In this document: positions 35,448 to 44,415 of the stretch, piece after piece
Position numbering within the stretch: the stretch's first letter is position 1
Layout: the number at the start of each line of letters is the position of its first letter
NCBI RefSeq assembly: GCF_017976235.1
Contig: NZ_JACVHC010000007.1
Location: forward strand, 310,001 to 374,000
Origin: Pseudomonas anatoliensis
GTDB lineage: Bacteria > Pseudomonadota > Gammaproteobacteria > Pseudomonadales > Pseudomonadaceae
DNA: 64,000 bases
Reading direction: 5' to 3'
Notes under the pieces: generated by a model
Told to the model about the DNA's origin: nothing
Database searches by the model: none
What the model saw: the letters and a program-made list of their open reading frames with translations, nothing else
Position numbers and translations under genes: made by a program

Positions 35448-36635
35448 TCAGTGAATGCTGGAAGCCAGTTCGAAAATCGGGATGTACATCAGGATCACGA
35501 TCACCCCGATCAGCAGGCCGATGAAGGTCATCAACAGCGGTTCGAACAACCTCACGAACCACTCGATCCAGCGGCTGATTTCTTCGTCGTAGAAGTCGGC
35601 GCTGCGTTCCATCATTTGCCCCAGGTTGCCGGATTGTTCACCGGCGCGCAGCAGGCGTAGCGACACCGGTGTCACCAGACGATTGAGCTCCAGCGCGGTG
35701 GACAGCGACTGTCCCTCGCGCACGCGTTCGCAGGCCTGATCGAGCCGCGCCCGCGAAGCTACGGTGAGCAAGCCGCGCACCATGCCCATGGCAGTCACCA
35801 GTGGAATCCCGCCTTGCAGCAGAATCCCCAGCGAACGGTAAAAACGCGCCAGTTCATACATGAAAATCCGTTGGTGCACGGCGGGCAGTTTCTCCACCAG
35901 TCGATCCAGCCCACGGCGAAACCCAGGTTGTTTCTGCACCACGGCGAGGGCGGTGACGATCGCCGCCAGCCCGCCAAAAAACTCCAACTGATGCGCGTGC
36001 AGAAACAGGCCGCCGCTCATCAGTATCTGCGACAGCCACGGCAGATTCGAGCCCAGTCCTTCGAACACCAGACTGAAGCGCGGCACCACGTAGCCCATCA
36101 AAAACAACACCACACCCCCGCCGACCACCAGCAACAGCAACGGGTAGATCGAGGCGCTGACGATCTTCTGCCGCACCTCGTCCATGCGTTGGCGGTAACT
36201 GACGTAACGACCCAACGCCTCGCCGACCGCGCCGGTCTTCTCGCTGGACTGCACCAGCGCCACGTACAGCGGTGGAAACACTGCCGACAACTGACCGAGG
36301 GCCTGTGAGAAGGATTTGCCTTCATACAGCAGGCGCACCAGTTCACTCAGGGTTTTGCGCGCAGCAGGGGCGGTTTCTTTTTCGGCGAGGCTTTCCAGCG
36401 CATCGATCAACGGCAGGCCGGCATTGAGCAGGGTGGTCAGCTCCTGGCTGAACAGCACCAGATTGAACGTTTCGCGCTGACGCAGGCGCAACGAGCGCCA
36501 GTGTTTTTCGGCATGCAGGCTGAGCACACGCAAGCCTTGATCCTCGGCAATATGCCGCGCTTCGCTATGCCCCGGCGCCTCGATACTCAAGGAAACCACG
36601 CCCGCCTTGCCGACGGCTTTCAGATGAAATCGCAT
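35448..36635 (-). CDS. gspF: Type II secretion inner-membrane platform protein GspF (Xcm-like)
   Basis: A 395-aa protein with three membrane helices and the duplicated T2SF domain typical of GspF/PilC: LVLFSQELTTLLNAGLPLIDALE (residues about 60-85) and the second copy FYRSLGILLQGGIPLVTAMG. The C-terminus LFEPLLMTFIGLLIGVIVILMYIPIFEL is the family's final helix. It is the platform for the GspE ATPase, here encoded 15 kb away on the other strand. It lies 14 bases downstream of gspG, so the two form an operon. The first half of its family's name pair (gspF beside gspG only) shows the T2SS genes are split into two blocks around mnxG. Confidence 0.9.
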   Translation of the reverse strand: MRFHLKAVGKAGVVSLSIEAPGHSEARHIAEDQGLRVLSLHAEKHWRSLRLRQRETFNLVLFSQELTTLLNAGLPLIDALESLAEKETAPAARKTLSELVRLLYEGKSFSQALGQLSAVFPPLYVALVQSSEKTGAVGEALGRYVSYRQRMDEVRQKIVSASIYPLLLLVVGGGVVLFLMGYVVPRFSLVFEGLGSNLPWLSQILMSGGLFLHAHQLEFFGGLAAIVTALAVVQKQPGFRRGLDRLVEKLPAVHQRIFMYELARFYRSLGILLQGGIPLVTAMGMVRGLLTVASRARLDQACERVREGQSLSTALELNRLVTPVSLRLLRAGEQSGNLGQMMERSADFYDEEISRWIEWFVRLFEPLLMTFIGLLIGVIVILMYIPIFELASSIH

Positions 36636-36649
36636 GGGCCGCGCTCCAC

Positions 36650-37078
36650 TTACTGCCAGTTGGTCACTTCGGCGTTTTCGCCTTCACCGCCGGGTTGGCC
36701 GTCCTTGCCCATCGACAGCAAGTCGTACTCGCTGTTTTCGCCGGGGTAGCGGTAGGCGTAGCTGCGGCCCCAGGGATCCTGCGGGAGTTTTTTCTGCAAG
36801 TACGGGCCGGTCCATTTCGCCTCGTCACTCGGCGCAGCCACCAAGGCTTGCAAGCCTTGTTCGGTGGACGGGTAGTGGCCGACTTCCAGGCGATACAGAT
36901 CCAGCGCCTTGCTCAGGCCTTCGATCTGCGCCTTGGCCACTTTCACTTCCGAGCGGCCAAGTTGAGCGAAGTATTTCGGCGCGACGATCCCGGCCAACAG
37001 GCCGAGCACCACCAGCACCACGAGCAATTCGAGCAGGGTGAAACCGCGTTGGGCACGCGGACGAAAATGCAGCTTCAT
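36650..37078 (-). CDS. gspG: Major pseudopilin GspG (Xcm-like)
   Basis: A 142-aa protein from the ATG at 37078 behind GGGAGG. The prepilin leader RAQRG is followed by FTLLELLVVLVVLGLLAGI, with the cleavage site before F and the glutamate at +5. The C-terminal TEQGLQALV...LPQDPWGRSYAYRYPG...DLLSMGKDGQPGG is the standard GspG fold, including the calcium-loop region. It needs a prepilin peptidase, which is not in this window. It is the first gene of the gspG-gspF operon, facing a divergent lytic transglycosylase gene. Confidence 0.92.
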   Translation of the reverse strand: MKLHFRPRAQRGFTLLELLVVLVVLGLLAGIVAPKYFAQLGRSEVKVAKAQIEGLSKALDLYRLEVGHYPSTEQGLQALVAAPSDEAKWTGPYLQKKLPQDPWGRSYAYRYPGENSEYDLLSMGKDGQPGGEGENAEVTNWQ

Positions 37079-37196
37079 GATGACCTCCCGTGAGTGGCAG
37101 TCGAGTCGCCTGAAGGGTCTATGCAATTGCCATGCTCAGCCTCGACAAAATTCGTCTGATGGCCGCAAGCCCTTGCATTACGGGGTTTTCACGAGT

Positions 37197-37211
37197 CGGC
37201 ACAGTGCTTGC
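37197..37211 (+). promoter_or_regulatory. Sigma-54 promoter match upstream of the transglycosylase gene
   Basis: CGGCACAGTGCTTGC keeps the GG-N10-GC spacing and 13 of 15 positions of TGGCACGNNNNTTGC. It lies 73 bases before the transglycosylase start. The GGGG boxes at 37235-37262 are downstream of it, not upstream, which weakens the assignment. Confidence 0.5.
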
Positions 37212-37234
37212 GTATGGCTCAAACGTGATCGGCC

Positions 37235-37262
37235 ATTGGGGCATTTCCCCCAATTTATCGGG
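37235..37262. promoter_or_regulatory. GGGG/CCCC box pair between gspG and the transglycosylase gene
   Basis: ATTGGGGCATTTCCCCCAAT is a near-perfect palindrome followed by TTATCGGGG. The half TTTCCCCCAAT...ATCGGGG closely matches TTTCCCCCACTATCGGGG upstream of mnxG. Read on the minus strand it points GGGGGAAA toward gspG. Likely a shared activator site. Confidence 0.55.
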
Positions 37263-37283
37263 GTCGGTCCGGGGAGGCCCGAC

Positions 37284-37892
37284 ATGAAATTTCTGACTGG
37301 CGGATTGCTCGGTTGTGTACTGCTGAGCGGTGCCGCGCAAGCCGATGTATTCATCTCCGTGGACGCCAAGGGCAGCTACGTTCTGTCCAATGTGCATCGT
37401 CCCGGACGCACTTATGAACGGGTGATTCACGAGGCGCAAGCGCCCCTGGTCAGCCTTGATCAGCAGCCGCAAATGATCGCCAGACAGCCGTACGCGGAAC
37501 TGGTCTCGGCGGCGGCCAAGGTCAATCAATTACCTGAAGCGCTGCTGCATGCGGTGATCAACGCCGAGTCGCGTTACAACCCCGGCGCCACCTCACCCAA
37601 AGGCGCGGGCGGGCTCATGCAATTGATGCCGGCCACCGCGCGGGAAATGGGCGTGACCGACGTCTACGACCCCAAGGCCAACATCCAGGGCGGGGCCAAA
37701 TACCTCAAGCGCCTGATGACCCTGTTCGACAACGACATCACCCTCGCCGTGGCGGCTTACAACGCCGGGCCTGATGCGGTGCTCAGCCGGGGACGGGTGA
37801 TCCCGCCGTTCGCCGAAACCCAGCGTTACGTGCCCAGCGTATTGCGCCAGTACCGGCGCTTGCAGGGGCTGGCAGTGGACGCGCCGTTGTAA
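37284..37892 (+). CDS. Lytic transglycosylase (SLT family), exported
   Basis: A 202-aa protein starting behind GGGGAGG, with a signal peptide (AAQA-DVFIS). Residues about 22-65 are a small N-terminal domain. The SLT domain begins near QLPEALLHAVINAESRYNPGATSPKGAGGLMQLMPATA, with the catalytic glutamate in INAESRYNP, and ends with AVAAYNAGPDAV...ETQRYVPSVL. It cleaves peptidoglycan to let envelope machines assemble. Lying between gspG and mnxG it is best explained as a dedicated muramidase for the secretion system, which is inference from position. Confidence 0.88.
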   Translation: MKFLTGGLLGCVLLSGAAQADVFISVDAKGSYVLSNVHRPGRTYERVIHEAQAPLVSLDQQPQMIARQPYAELVSAAAKVNQLPEALLHAVINAESRYNPGATSPKGAGGLMQLMPATAREMGVTDVYDPKANIQGGAKYLKRLMTLFDNDITLAVAAYNAGPDAVLSRGRVIPPFAETQRYVPSVLRQYRRLQGLAVDAPL

Positions 37893-37898
37893 AGGATG

Positions 37899-37972
37899 TC
37901 CCCGGTTTCCCCCACTATCGGGGCAATCCCGGCAAGCGCGAAGAGTGGGGAATCGGGTGGGGAATATCCCCC
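37899..37972 (+). promoter_or_regulatory. Upstream activator-box cluster of mnxG
   Basis: The segment holds TTTCCCCCACT (37906-37916), then GTGGGGAAT at 37945-37953 and again at 37957-37965, exactly 12 bases apart, followed by ATCCCCC. It lies 70-125 bases upstream of a sigma-54 promoter, the normal range for enhancer-binding activators. Confidence 0.65.
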
Positions 37973-38022
37973 GGAATCTCAAGTGATTTAAGTAGACGGT
38001 TGAAAACAAACGGATTTTTTTG

Positions 38023-38038
38023 TGGCACGCGGATTGCT
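38023..38038 (+). promoter_or_regulatory. Sigma-54 (-24/-12) promoter of mnxG
   Basis: TGGCACGCGGATTGCT matches the consensus TGGCACGNNNNTTGCT at every defined position, with GG-N10-GC spacing. It is 57 bases upstream of the mnxG ATG. An A/T-rich tract (37981-38021) between it and the boxes could bind IHF. Confidence 0.88.
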
Positions 38039-38094
38039 CCAAGGGTTTTGTCGAGCATCGTTCCCTGCGAGCACCCATTTCGAGGTTTCTGATC

Positions 38095-41000
38095 ATGGCC
38101 GGCCTTCATTCCGCTCCGTCCCTCATCAAACTGCTGCTGTTGCTGGCCCCGATGCTCAGCGTCGACGTGGTCAGCGCGGCGGTGCGCTGCGAACGAAACC
38201 TGGTGGCCAACGTCGTGGCGTTCGATCAGCCGCTGATGTTCAACCGCCTCGGCGCGCAGAACGCCAACGGCATGATGTTCGCGCTGCGCCGCGACGTGGT
38301 CGATGACCACGACGTCTCGCTGGCTTTCGGCGGCGCGGCAGTGCCGGGCAAAGTCTCGTTGCGCGCCGACAAGCGTCCACGGCCACTGGTGTTGCGCGTA
38401 GCCGCCGGGGATTGCCTGACGATCAATCTGCAGAACCTGCTCGACTATCAGGCCAACCCGAACAAGCACTTCGAAGTCGAGGGTGAAGAGGAAGGCGAAG
38501 ACGGCGTACAGAACGCCAATGCCGGCGAACAATTCAAGGTCGATGAGCAGGTCGCCGACCGCCACGTCGGGTTCCAGGTCAACGGCCTGCAAGCGGTGAA
38601 CAGCATCGACGATATTTCTTCGTACACCGGCCGCAACGCCAATAGCCTGGTGGTGCCGGGGGCCAGCCGTTCCTATACGTTGTTCGCCGAACGCGAAGGC
38701 GCGTTTGCCGTCAGCAGCCGTGGCGCAACTTTCGGTGGCGAGGGCGCCGCGGGTAACGTTGCCAATGGCCTGTTCGGTCAAGTGGTCGTGGTGCCGAAGG
38801 GCGGCCGCACTTACCGCAATACGCTTACTGAAGAAGAAATGCGTCTGGCGACTTCGGGGCGCACGCCGGCCGGTCATCCAATCGTCGATTACCAGGCGCG
38901 CTACCCGCAGCGCGAACCGTGGCTGCGCGAAGGCAAGGCCGGCACACCGATCATCAATATGGTCGATGGCAACGAAATCATCTCCAGCGAAAGCGATGCC
39001 ATCGTGATGGGCAGCAACGCTGACGGCAGCTTTCCAGCCAGCACCTATCCGCTGGAGTCGGTGGGCAAACGCAACCCGGCGATCCCCAATCGACTGGAAC
39101 CGTTCCGCGATTTCGCCTCGCAGTTCCAGGACGAAACCGCTGCGACTCAAGCCTTTCCTGCCTACTGGGCCGACCCGGTGATGGCGCATGTGCTGGAGCC
39201 GACTCGCGACTCGTTCATGATCAACTACGGCTCCGGCGGCATGGGCGCGGAAGTGGTCGCCAACCGGTTGGGCGTGGGGCCGATGCACGACTGCCTGTCC
39301 TGCGCCTACGAAGAATTCTTCCTCAGCTCGCACACCGTCGGTGACGTGGCGATGCTGGTCGACGTACCGGCCAACGCCGGGCTTGAGAACATCGCGCCGG
39401 GGCAGATCCCCCGCGCCGATCAGATTGGCGTGAAAGCGACCATGGCCCTGTATCCGTCTGAACCGTCCAACGTCAACCACAGCTACATCGGGGACTTCGT
39501 CAAATTCCGCAACACCCATAACGGTCACGAGCAGCACATTTTCCACCTGCACGGCCATCAGTGGCTGTTCAATCCCAATGACGACAACTCCGATTATGTC
39601 GACGCCCAAGGCATCGGTCCGGGCGCCGGTTACACCTATGAAATCGCCAACGGCGGTTCGGGCAATCGCAATCGGGTAGCCGGTGACGCGATCTATCACT
39701 GCCACTTCTATCCGCACTTCGCGCAGGGCATGTGGGCCATGTGGCGCGTGCACGACGTCTTCGAAGAGGGCACTCGCCTGGAAGTCTCGCAGCAAGGTGA
39801 AGACGGCTATCACAGCGAACCGTTCGCCTTGCGCAGCGGCAAACCGGCAGCGGGTGCACGCGCCTTGCCGGACGGTGAAATCATCGCCGGCACGCCGATC
39901 CCGGCCATTGTGCCACTGCCCGGCAAAGCCATGGCGCCGATGCCCGGCAAAGTAGTGGTGGTGCCGAAAATCGGCGAAACCCTGATTGCCGGCAATGACG
40001 ACGAAGAGGAAGAAGAGGGCGACGACGGCGAACATCACGGCGGCAACGCGGCTGGCCAAGCCATCGGTTCGCTGGCGCTGGTGGACCGCAGCGAAGCCAA
40101 CCGCAACGCTGACGGCACATTGAAAAACCCTGGCTACCCATTCTGGATTGGCGGCATGGAAAGTTCGGTCGGCCAACGCCCACCCACTCCACCGCTGGAC
40201 ATGCTCGACGCTGCCACCGCACAAGCACTCAAGGCCAGCGGCAAAGCGCTGTGGGCCAACCTCGACCCTGCGCAATCGGGCGGCTGGGATGGCGGTTTGC
40301 AACGTCATACCCTCGACGGCGTATCCGCTGGTGGCGAGGCGAACACCGTGACCACCTCGCTGGATTTCTCCAAGGAAGTCACCCGCGCCAAGCCGATTTA
40401 TCTGCCGGAAGAAGGCACCGAAGTCGAGCAATCGGCGATGGCCTTCCACGCGAAAAAAGATCACCCAAGCTTTGCCTTGCTGCCCGGCAACCAGGTGGTG
40501 GCCAAGGCCTTCCGTACCAACGGCGCCTTGCCGATGGCGGGCGCGCCGTACTACGAACCCTGCATGGATGATCGGGCCAAACGCCTGACCAGCAGCGCCG
40601 GCACCGGTGAATTCAACAGCGGCGAACGCATCGACGGCATGTCCTTCACCGGCGCCTCGACCTTTACCGCCGACCGTCCGCGCATCTACAAAGCGGCGAA
40701 TATTCAGTTCGACGCGGTGTACAACAAGGTTGGCTATCACTTCCCGCAGGCGCGCATTCTGGCGCTGTGGGAAGACGCCTGGCCGGTGATCACCAAGCAG
40801 CGTCCGCCAGAGCCACTGGTGATGCGCATGAACACCTTCGACTGCGTGCAATACCAGCAAACCAACCTGGTGCCGGCCACTTATGAGATGGACGACTATC
40901 AGGTGCGTACGCCGACCGACGTGATCGGCCAGCATATTCACCTGCCGAAATGGGACCTGACCTCGGCCGACGGCTCGTCCAATGGCTGGAACTACGAGGA

Positions 41001-43932
41001 TGGCGTGCTCTCACCAGGCGCCGTGCAGGAGCGCATTCTGGCGATCCGCGAGTTCAACCAATGCGAAGGCACCGACCCGCGCGATGGCACGCAAGCATGC
41101 CCGAAAGCCAAGGCGCACCCGTTCTTCGGTCAGTACGGACGTAGCGACTGGATGGGCGCACGCACGGCGATGCAACGCTGGTTCGTCGACCCGGTGGTCA
41201 ATGCCAAAGGCGTTGATCGCGGCCTCGGCACCATCTTCACCCACGACCACCTCGGCCCATCGACGCACCAACAGATCGGGCTGTACGCCACCGTGCTCGC
41301 GGAACCTGCCGGTTCTACCTGGTTCCACGCCGAAACCGGCGAGCCTCTGTACAGCGGCGCACGTCAGGACGGCGGGCCGACTTCGTGGCAAGCGGTGATC
41401 AACACCGGCGACCTCGACGGCGACGGCAAGAACGACAGCTTCCGCGAGTTCTTCCTCGAATACAGCGACTTCCAGCACGCCTATGAAGCCGGCGTGTACG
41501 TGGGCGCCGGGCCGAACGGCGTGCCCAACCCGCAAAGCTTCCCGGCCACGGCTGACAGCTTCCGCTACGCGATCAACCCGCCGGTGCGCAACAACGCCAG
41601 CACCTTGCTCGACGGCATAGTGGAAGTGCAGGGCGGTCAGGTCCCAGGCTGCCCGAGCCGGCCTTGCCCACAGGCGATCTCGGTGGATGACCCAGGCATG
41701 TTCGTCGTCAACTATCGCAACGAGCCGCTGGCCCTGCGCGTCTACGACCCGAACAAACTCGGCCCGGACGGCAAGCGCGGCATGCAGGCTGACGGCCTCG
41801 GCGGTGATCTTTCGTTCGCCATGCACAGCCGCACTGATCGGGCGATTCCGGCGATGAACCTGGCGCCGAACCTGATCACGTCCGCCACCGGCCCAACCGG
41901 CGGCACCACGTTGTTCCCACCGCACATCAACAAGGGCGGCGCGGAACCTGGCGATCCGTTCACGCCGATGCTGCGCACTTACACCGGCGACAACGTGCGG
42001 CTGCGGGTGCATGCCGGCGGTCATGAAGAGGAACACAACGTCACCCTGCACGGCGTGAAGTGGCTGCAAAGCGGTTCCGGCTTCGGCAGCAGCTCCAACT
42101 CGGGCTGGCGCGCCTCGCAGATGATCGGCATCTCCGAGCAGATGGGCTTCATTGCGCCCGTGTCGATGCTGTCCAGTTCGGCGGCTACCACCGGGGATTA
42201 TCTGTACTCGATGGACGCCTCGATCGAAGGCTATTGGAGCGGCATCTGGGGCGTGATGCGCAACTACACTGCGCAGCGCAGCGACCTGTTCGCCTTGCCG
42301 AACAATGCCAAACCGATGGGGATGCGTAACACCGTGGCGTTCGACGGCAGTTGCCCACGGATCAGCGCCAACCCCAACGGCATCGGCACCCGGCCGACTG
42401 TGCAGCGCAATTATGAAGTGGTCGCGGCACTGGCCAACGACATCCTCGGCAACTCGCTGGGCCTGACCATCGGAGACCCGGACGGTATCGGCCAGCATGT
42501 CGGCGGGCCATTGAATCCGGCGGGCGGCACCCTGGTCCTGAACTCGCGCACCGTGAGCATTCCACAGGTCACGGTGACCGATCCGGAGGATGGCGAAACC
42601 ATCACCATCGGCGGCCAGAGCGGGCCGTTGCATGATCCGACCGCGATTCTGTATGTGCGCAAATCTGACCTCGATGCGACAACCGGCAAGCTCAAACCCG
42701 GTATCCCGGTCGAACCGCTGGTGCTGCGCGCAGCCGCCGGTGACTGCATCAACATCACCCTGGAAAACCGCCTGCCGAGCATGATGCCCGACCTGACCCA
42801 GACTGCGGTGATGCAAGGCATGGTCAAACGCGACCGCAACAGCGGCCAGGGTTCGACCACCTTCAGCAATAACCTGATGCGGCCGTCCAGCCATGTCGGT
42901 CTGCATGCGCAACTGCTGGCCTATGACATCACCAAATCCGACGGCGTCAACGTCGGTGCCAACCCGATCCAGACCGTGCCACCGAGAGTCGGCAGCAGCG
43001 GCGCGTACCCGACCCGTACTTATCAGTACTACGCCGGGCACCTGGAGCGTGAAGGCAAACCGGTGACTCAGTTGGGCCGCAGTGTCGACAACATCAACGC
43101 CACGGCCATCGAGTTCGGCGGCTTGAATTTCACGCCGGCTGACGTGATCAAGCAATCGCAAAAAGGTCTGGGCGGCGCGATGAGCATCCTGCCGATCGGC
43201 TCTACCTGGGTCGACGATGCGCGCAAGGCCAACGCCACGGTCACCGCGCCGGGGCAAACCGTCTACCGCGACTTTGCGATGGTCTGGCACAAGGCGTTGA
43301 ACACGCGCTGGGCCAATGGCCGGCCGGTGGAAGGCATTGCCGCCGAGGGCTTCGGCATGCCGACCGATCCGCAGGACAACTCGAGCATGGCCATCAACTA
43401 CAAGACCGAGCCGATGTGGTATCGCTTCGGCCTTGCCCCGGATGCACCGTTCGGACATGCCGATGGTGCCGGTTATGGCGACATGGTCAACGCGCACATG
43501 GCCTACAGCAACGCGCTGGTCGGCGGTGATCCGCAAACGCCGGTGCTTTACGCCAAACCGGGGCAACCGTTCCGTACGCACATTCTGATGCCAACCGGTG
43601 GCAGCCGCGGCAGCACCTTCCAGATGGATGGGCACGTGTGGTCGGTCAACCCGTTCCTGGCCGAGAAGAGTGATGTCGGCGGCTATCCGACGGGGACGCC
43701 GGGCGTGGGGTCGGTGCGGTTCGGTTACAACCCGATGTCGATGTACATCGGCGCCCGCGAAAGCGTGCTACCGGCGGCGCACTTCAGCTCGATGATCCCG
43801 AGCGCCGGAGGCAGCAACGCGATACCGGGTGATTACCTGTTCCGCGACTACGGCGCCTACGGCAACACCTCGGGCCTGTGGGGATTGTTGCGAGTGACCA
43901 ACGAGCCAGAACCGGCACCGCCTGCGCAGTAG
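38095..43932 (+). CDS. mnxG: MnxG-like manganese-oxidising multicopper oxidase
   Basis: A 1945-aa exported protein from the ATG at 38095. The signal peptide is about residues 1-29. Multicopper-oxidase copper ligands are visible: HLHGHQW (484-490), and H535-C-H537 followed by H541 and M546, which is the T1/T3 HCHxxxH...M pattern. Further histidine clusters include H1050-D-H1052 and HAGGHEEEH...LHG (about 1306-1320), suggesting several cupredoxin domains, as in ceruloplasmin-like giants. Acidic linkers lie near 127-140 and 633-650. Length, layout and the linked secretion genes match MnxG of P. putida GB-1, which oxidises Mn(II) to Mn(IV) oxides. It follows a perfect sigma-54 promoter. Other substrates are possible. 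Confidence 0.78.
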   Translation: MAGLHSAPSLIKLLLLLAPMLSVDVVSAAVRCERNLVANVVAFDQPLMFNRLGAQNANGMMFALRRDVVDDHDVSLAFGGAAVPGKVSLRADKRPRPLVLRVAAGDCLTINLQNLLDYQANPNKHFEVEGEEEGEDGVQNANAGEQFKVDEQVADRHVGFQVNGLQAVNSIDDISSYTGRNANSLVVPGASRSYTLFAEREGAFAVSSRGATFGGEGAAGNVANGLFGQVVVVPKGGRTYRNTLTEEEMRLATSGRTPAGHPIVDYQARYPQREPWLREGKAGTPIINMVDGNEIISSESDAIVMGSNADGSFPASTYPLESVGKRNPAIPNRLEPFRDFASQFQDETAATQAFPAYWADPVMAHVLEPTRDSFMINYGSGGMGAEVVANRLGVGPMHDCLSCAYEEFFLSSHTVGDVAMLVDVPANAGLENIAPGQIPRADQIGVKATMALYPSEPSNVNHSYIGDFVKFRNTHNGHEQHIFHLHGHQWLFNPNDDNSDYVDAQGIGPGAGYTYEIANGGSGNRNRVAGDAIYHCHFYPHFAQGMWAMWRVHDVFEEGTRLEVSQQGEDGYHSEPFALRSGKPAAGARALPDGEIIAGTPIPAIVPLPGKAMAPMPGKVVVVPKIGETLIAGNDDEEEEEGDDGEHHGGNAAGQAIGSLALVDRSEANRNADGTLKNPGYPFWIGGMESSVGQRPPTPPLDMLDAATAQALKASGKALWANLDPAQSGGWDGGLQRHTLDGVSAGGEANTVTTSLDFSKEVTRAKPIYLPEEGTEVEQSAMAFHAKKDHPSFALLPGNQVVAKAFRTNGALPMAGAPYYEPCMDDRAKRLTSSAGTGEFNSGERIDGMSFTGASTFTADRPRIYKAANIQFDAVYNKVGYHFPQARILALWEDAWPVITKQRPPEPLVMRMNTFDCVQYQQTNLVPATYEMDDYQVRTPTDVIGQHIHLPKWDLTSADGSSNGWNYEDGVLSPGAVQERILAIREFNQCEGTDPRDGTQACPKAKAHPFFGQYGRSDWMGARTAMQRWFVDPVVNAKGVDRGLGTIFTHDHLGPSTHQQIGLYATVLAEPAGSTWFHAETGEPLYSGARQDGGPTSWQAVINTGDLDGDGKNDSFREFFLEYSDFQHAYEAGVYVGAGPNGVPNPQSFPATADSFRYAINPPVRNNASTLLDGIVEVQGGQVPGCPSRPCPQAISVDDPGMFVVNYRNEPLALRVYDPNKLGPDGKRGMQADGLGGDLSFAMHSRTDRAIPAMNLAPNLITSATGPTGGTTLFPPHINKGGAEPGDPFTPMLRTYTGDNVRLRVHAGGHEEEHNVTLHGVKWLQSGSGFGSSSNSGWRASQMIGISEQMGFIAPVSMLSSSAATTGDYLYSMDASIEGYWSGIWGVMRNYTAQRSDLFALPNNAKPMGMRNTVAFDGSCPRISANPNGIGTRPTVQRNYEVVAALANDILGNSLGLTIGDPDGIGQHVGGPLNPAGGTLVLNSRTVSIPQVTVTDPEDGETITIGGQSGPLHDPTAILYVRKSDLDATTGKLKPGIPVEPLVLRAAAGDCINITLENRLPSMMPDLTQTAVMQGMVKRDRNSGQGSTTFSNNLMRPSSHVGLHAQLLAYDITKSDGVNVGANPIQTVPPRVGSSGAYPTRTYQYYAGHLEREGKPVTQLGRSVDNINATAIEFGGLNFTPADVIKQSQKGLGGAMSILPIGSTWVDDARKANATVTAPGQTVYRDFAMVWHKALNTRWANGRPVEGIAAEGFGMPTDPQDNSSMAINYKTEPMWYRFGLAPDAPFGHADGAGYGDMVNAHMAYSNALVGGDPQTPVLYAKPGQPFRTHILMPTGGSRGSTFQMDGHVWSVNPFLAEKSDVGGYPTGTPGVGSVRFGYNPMSMYIGARESVLPAAHFSSMIPSAGGSNAIPGDYLFRDYGAYGNTSGLWGLLRVTNEPEPAPPAQ

Positions 43933-44415
43933 CTGGATGGTGAAGCAGATGCCGCCATCGCTGGCAAGCCAGCTCCCACAGGTTCAGGGGTTGGCAGGGA
44001 GAGTGCGGGATGAATGCGATCCCTGTAGGAGCCAGCCTGCTGGCGATTGGAATCGACGCGGTTTTTGCTGGTGAAGCAACTGCCGCCATCGCTGGCAAGC
44101 CAGCTCCCACAGGTTCAGTGGTTGGTAGAGGGAGTGGGGGATGAATGCGATCCATTGTGGGAGCTGGCTTGCCAGCGATTGGATCGACGCGGTTTTGGCT
44201 GGTGAAGCGGATGCCGCCATCGCTGGCAAGCCAGCTCCCACAGGTTCAGTTGATGTAGGGAAAGTGCGGGATGAATGCGATCCATTGTGGGAGCTGGCTT
44301 GCCAGCGATTAGGATCGACGCGGTTTTGGATGGTGAAGCAACTGCCGCCATCGCTGGCAGGCCAGCTCCCACAGGGGACGGCGGTGTTTTGCAATTAGAG
44401 TCAGGGGAGAGCGAC
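43933..44415. repeat. Tandem BIME array between mnxG and the YVTN gene
   Basis: About 3.5 copies of a unit of exactly 131 bases (TGGTGAAGC at 43938, 44069, 44200 and 44331). Each unit holds inverted REP arms: GCTGGCAAGCCAGCTCCCAC and, about 60 bases later, its complement. The first unit's second arm is diverged (TGTAGGAGCCAGCCTGCTGG). No gene is present in the gap. Confidence 0.92.

Noticed and set aside
37097..37137. Minus-strand sigma-54 promoter for gspG-gspF
   Set aside because: Two weak candidates (revcomp at 37123-37137 and GC-N10-CC at 37097-37110) either miss an invariant G or would start transcription at the ribosome site. Promoter left unassigned.
37915..40941. Long minus-strand open frame opposite mnxG (about 1000 codons)
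   Set aside because: Composition is that of an antisense frame in GC-rich coding DNA. The plus strand has signal peptide, copper motifs, promoter and ribosome site.
41011..43635. Second long minus-strand open frame opposite mnxG
   Set aside because: Same antisense artefact; no domain or ribosome site.
38095..43932. MopA-type animal-heme peroxidase as the Mn oxidase
   Set aside because: The protein has multicopper-oxidase histidine motifs (HLHGHQW, HCHxxxH) and no peroxidase cyclase signature.
43938..44395. CRISPR array
   Set aside because: The repeats have REP-type inverted arms and a 131-base period with related spacers, and no cas genes are near.
44275..44415. 47-residue N-terminal extension of the YVTN protein
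   Set aside because: It is translated BIME sequence; a signal peptide and GGGGAGA site mark the ATG at 44416.
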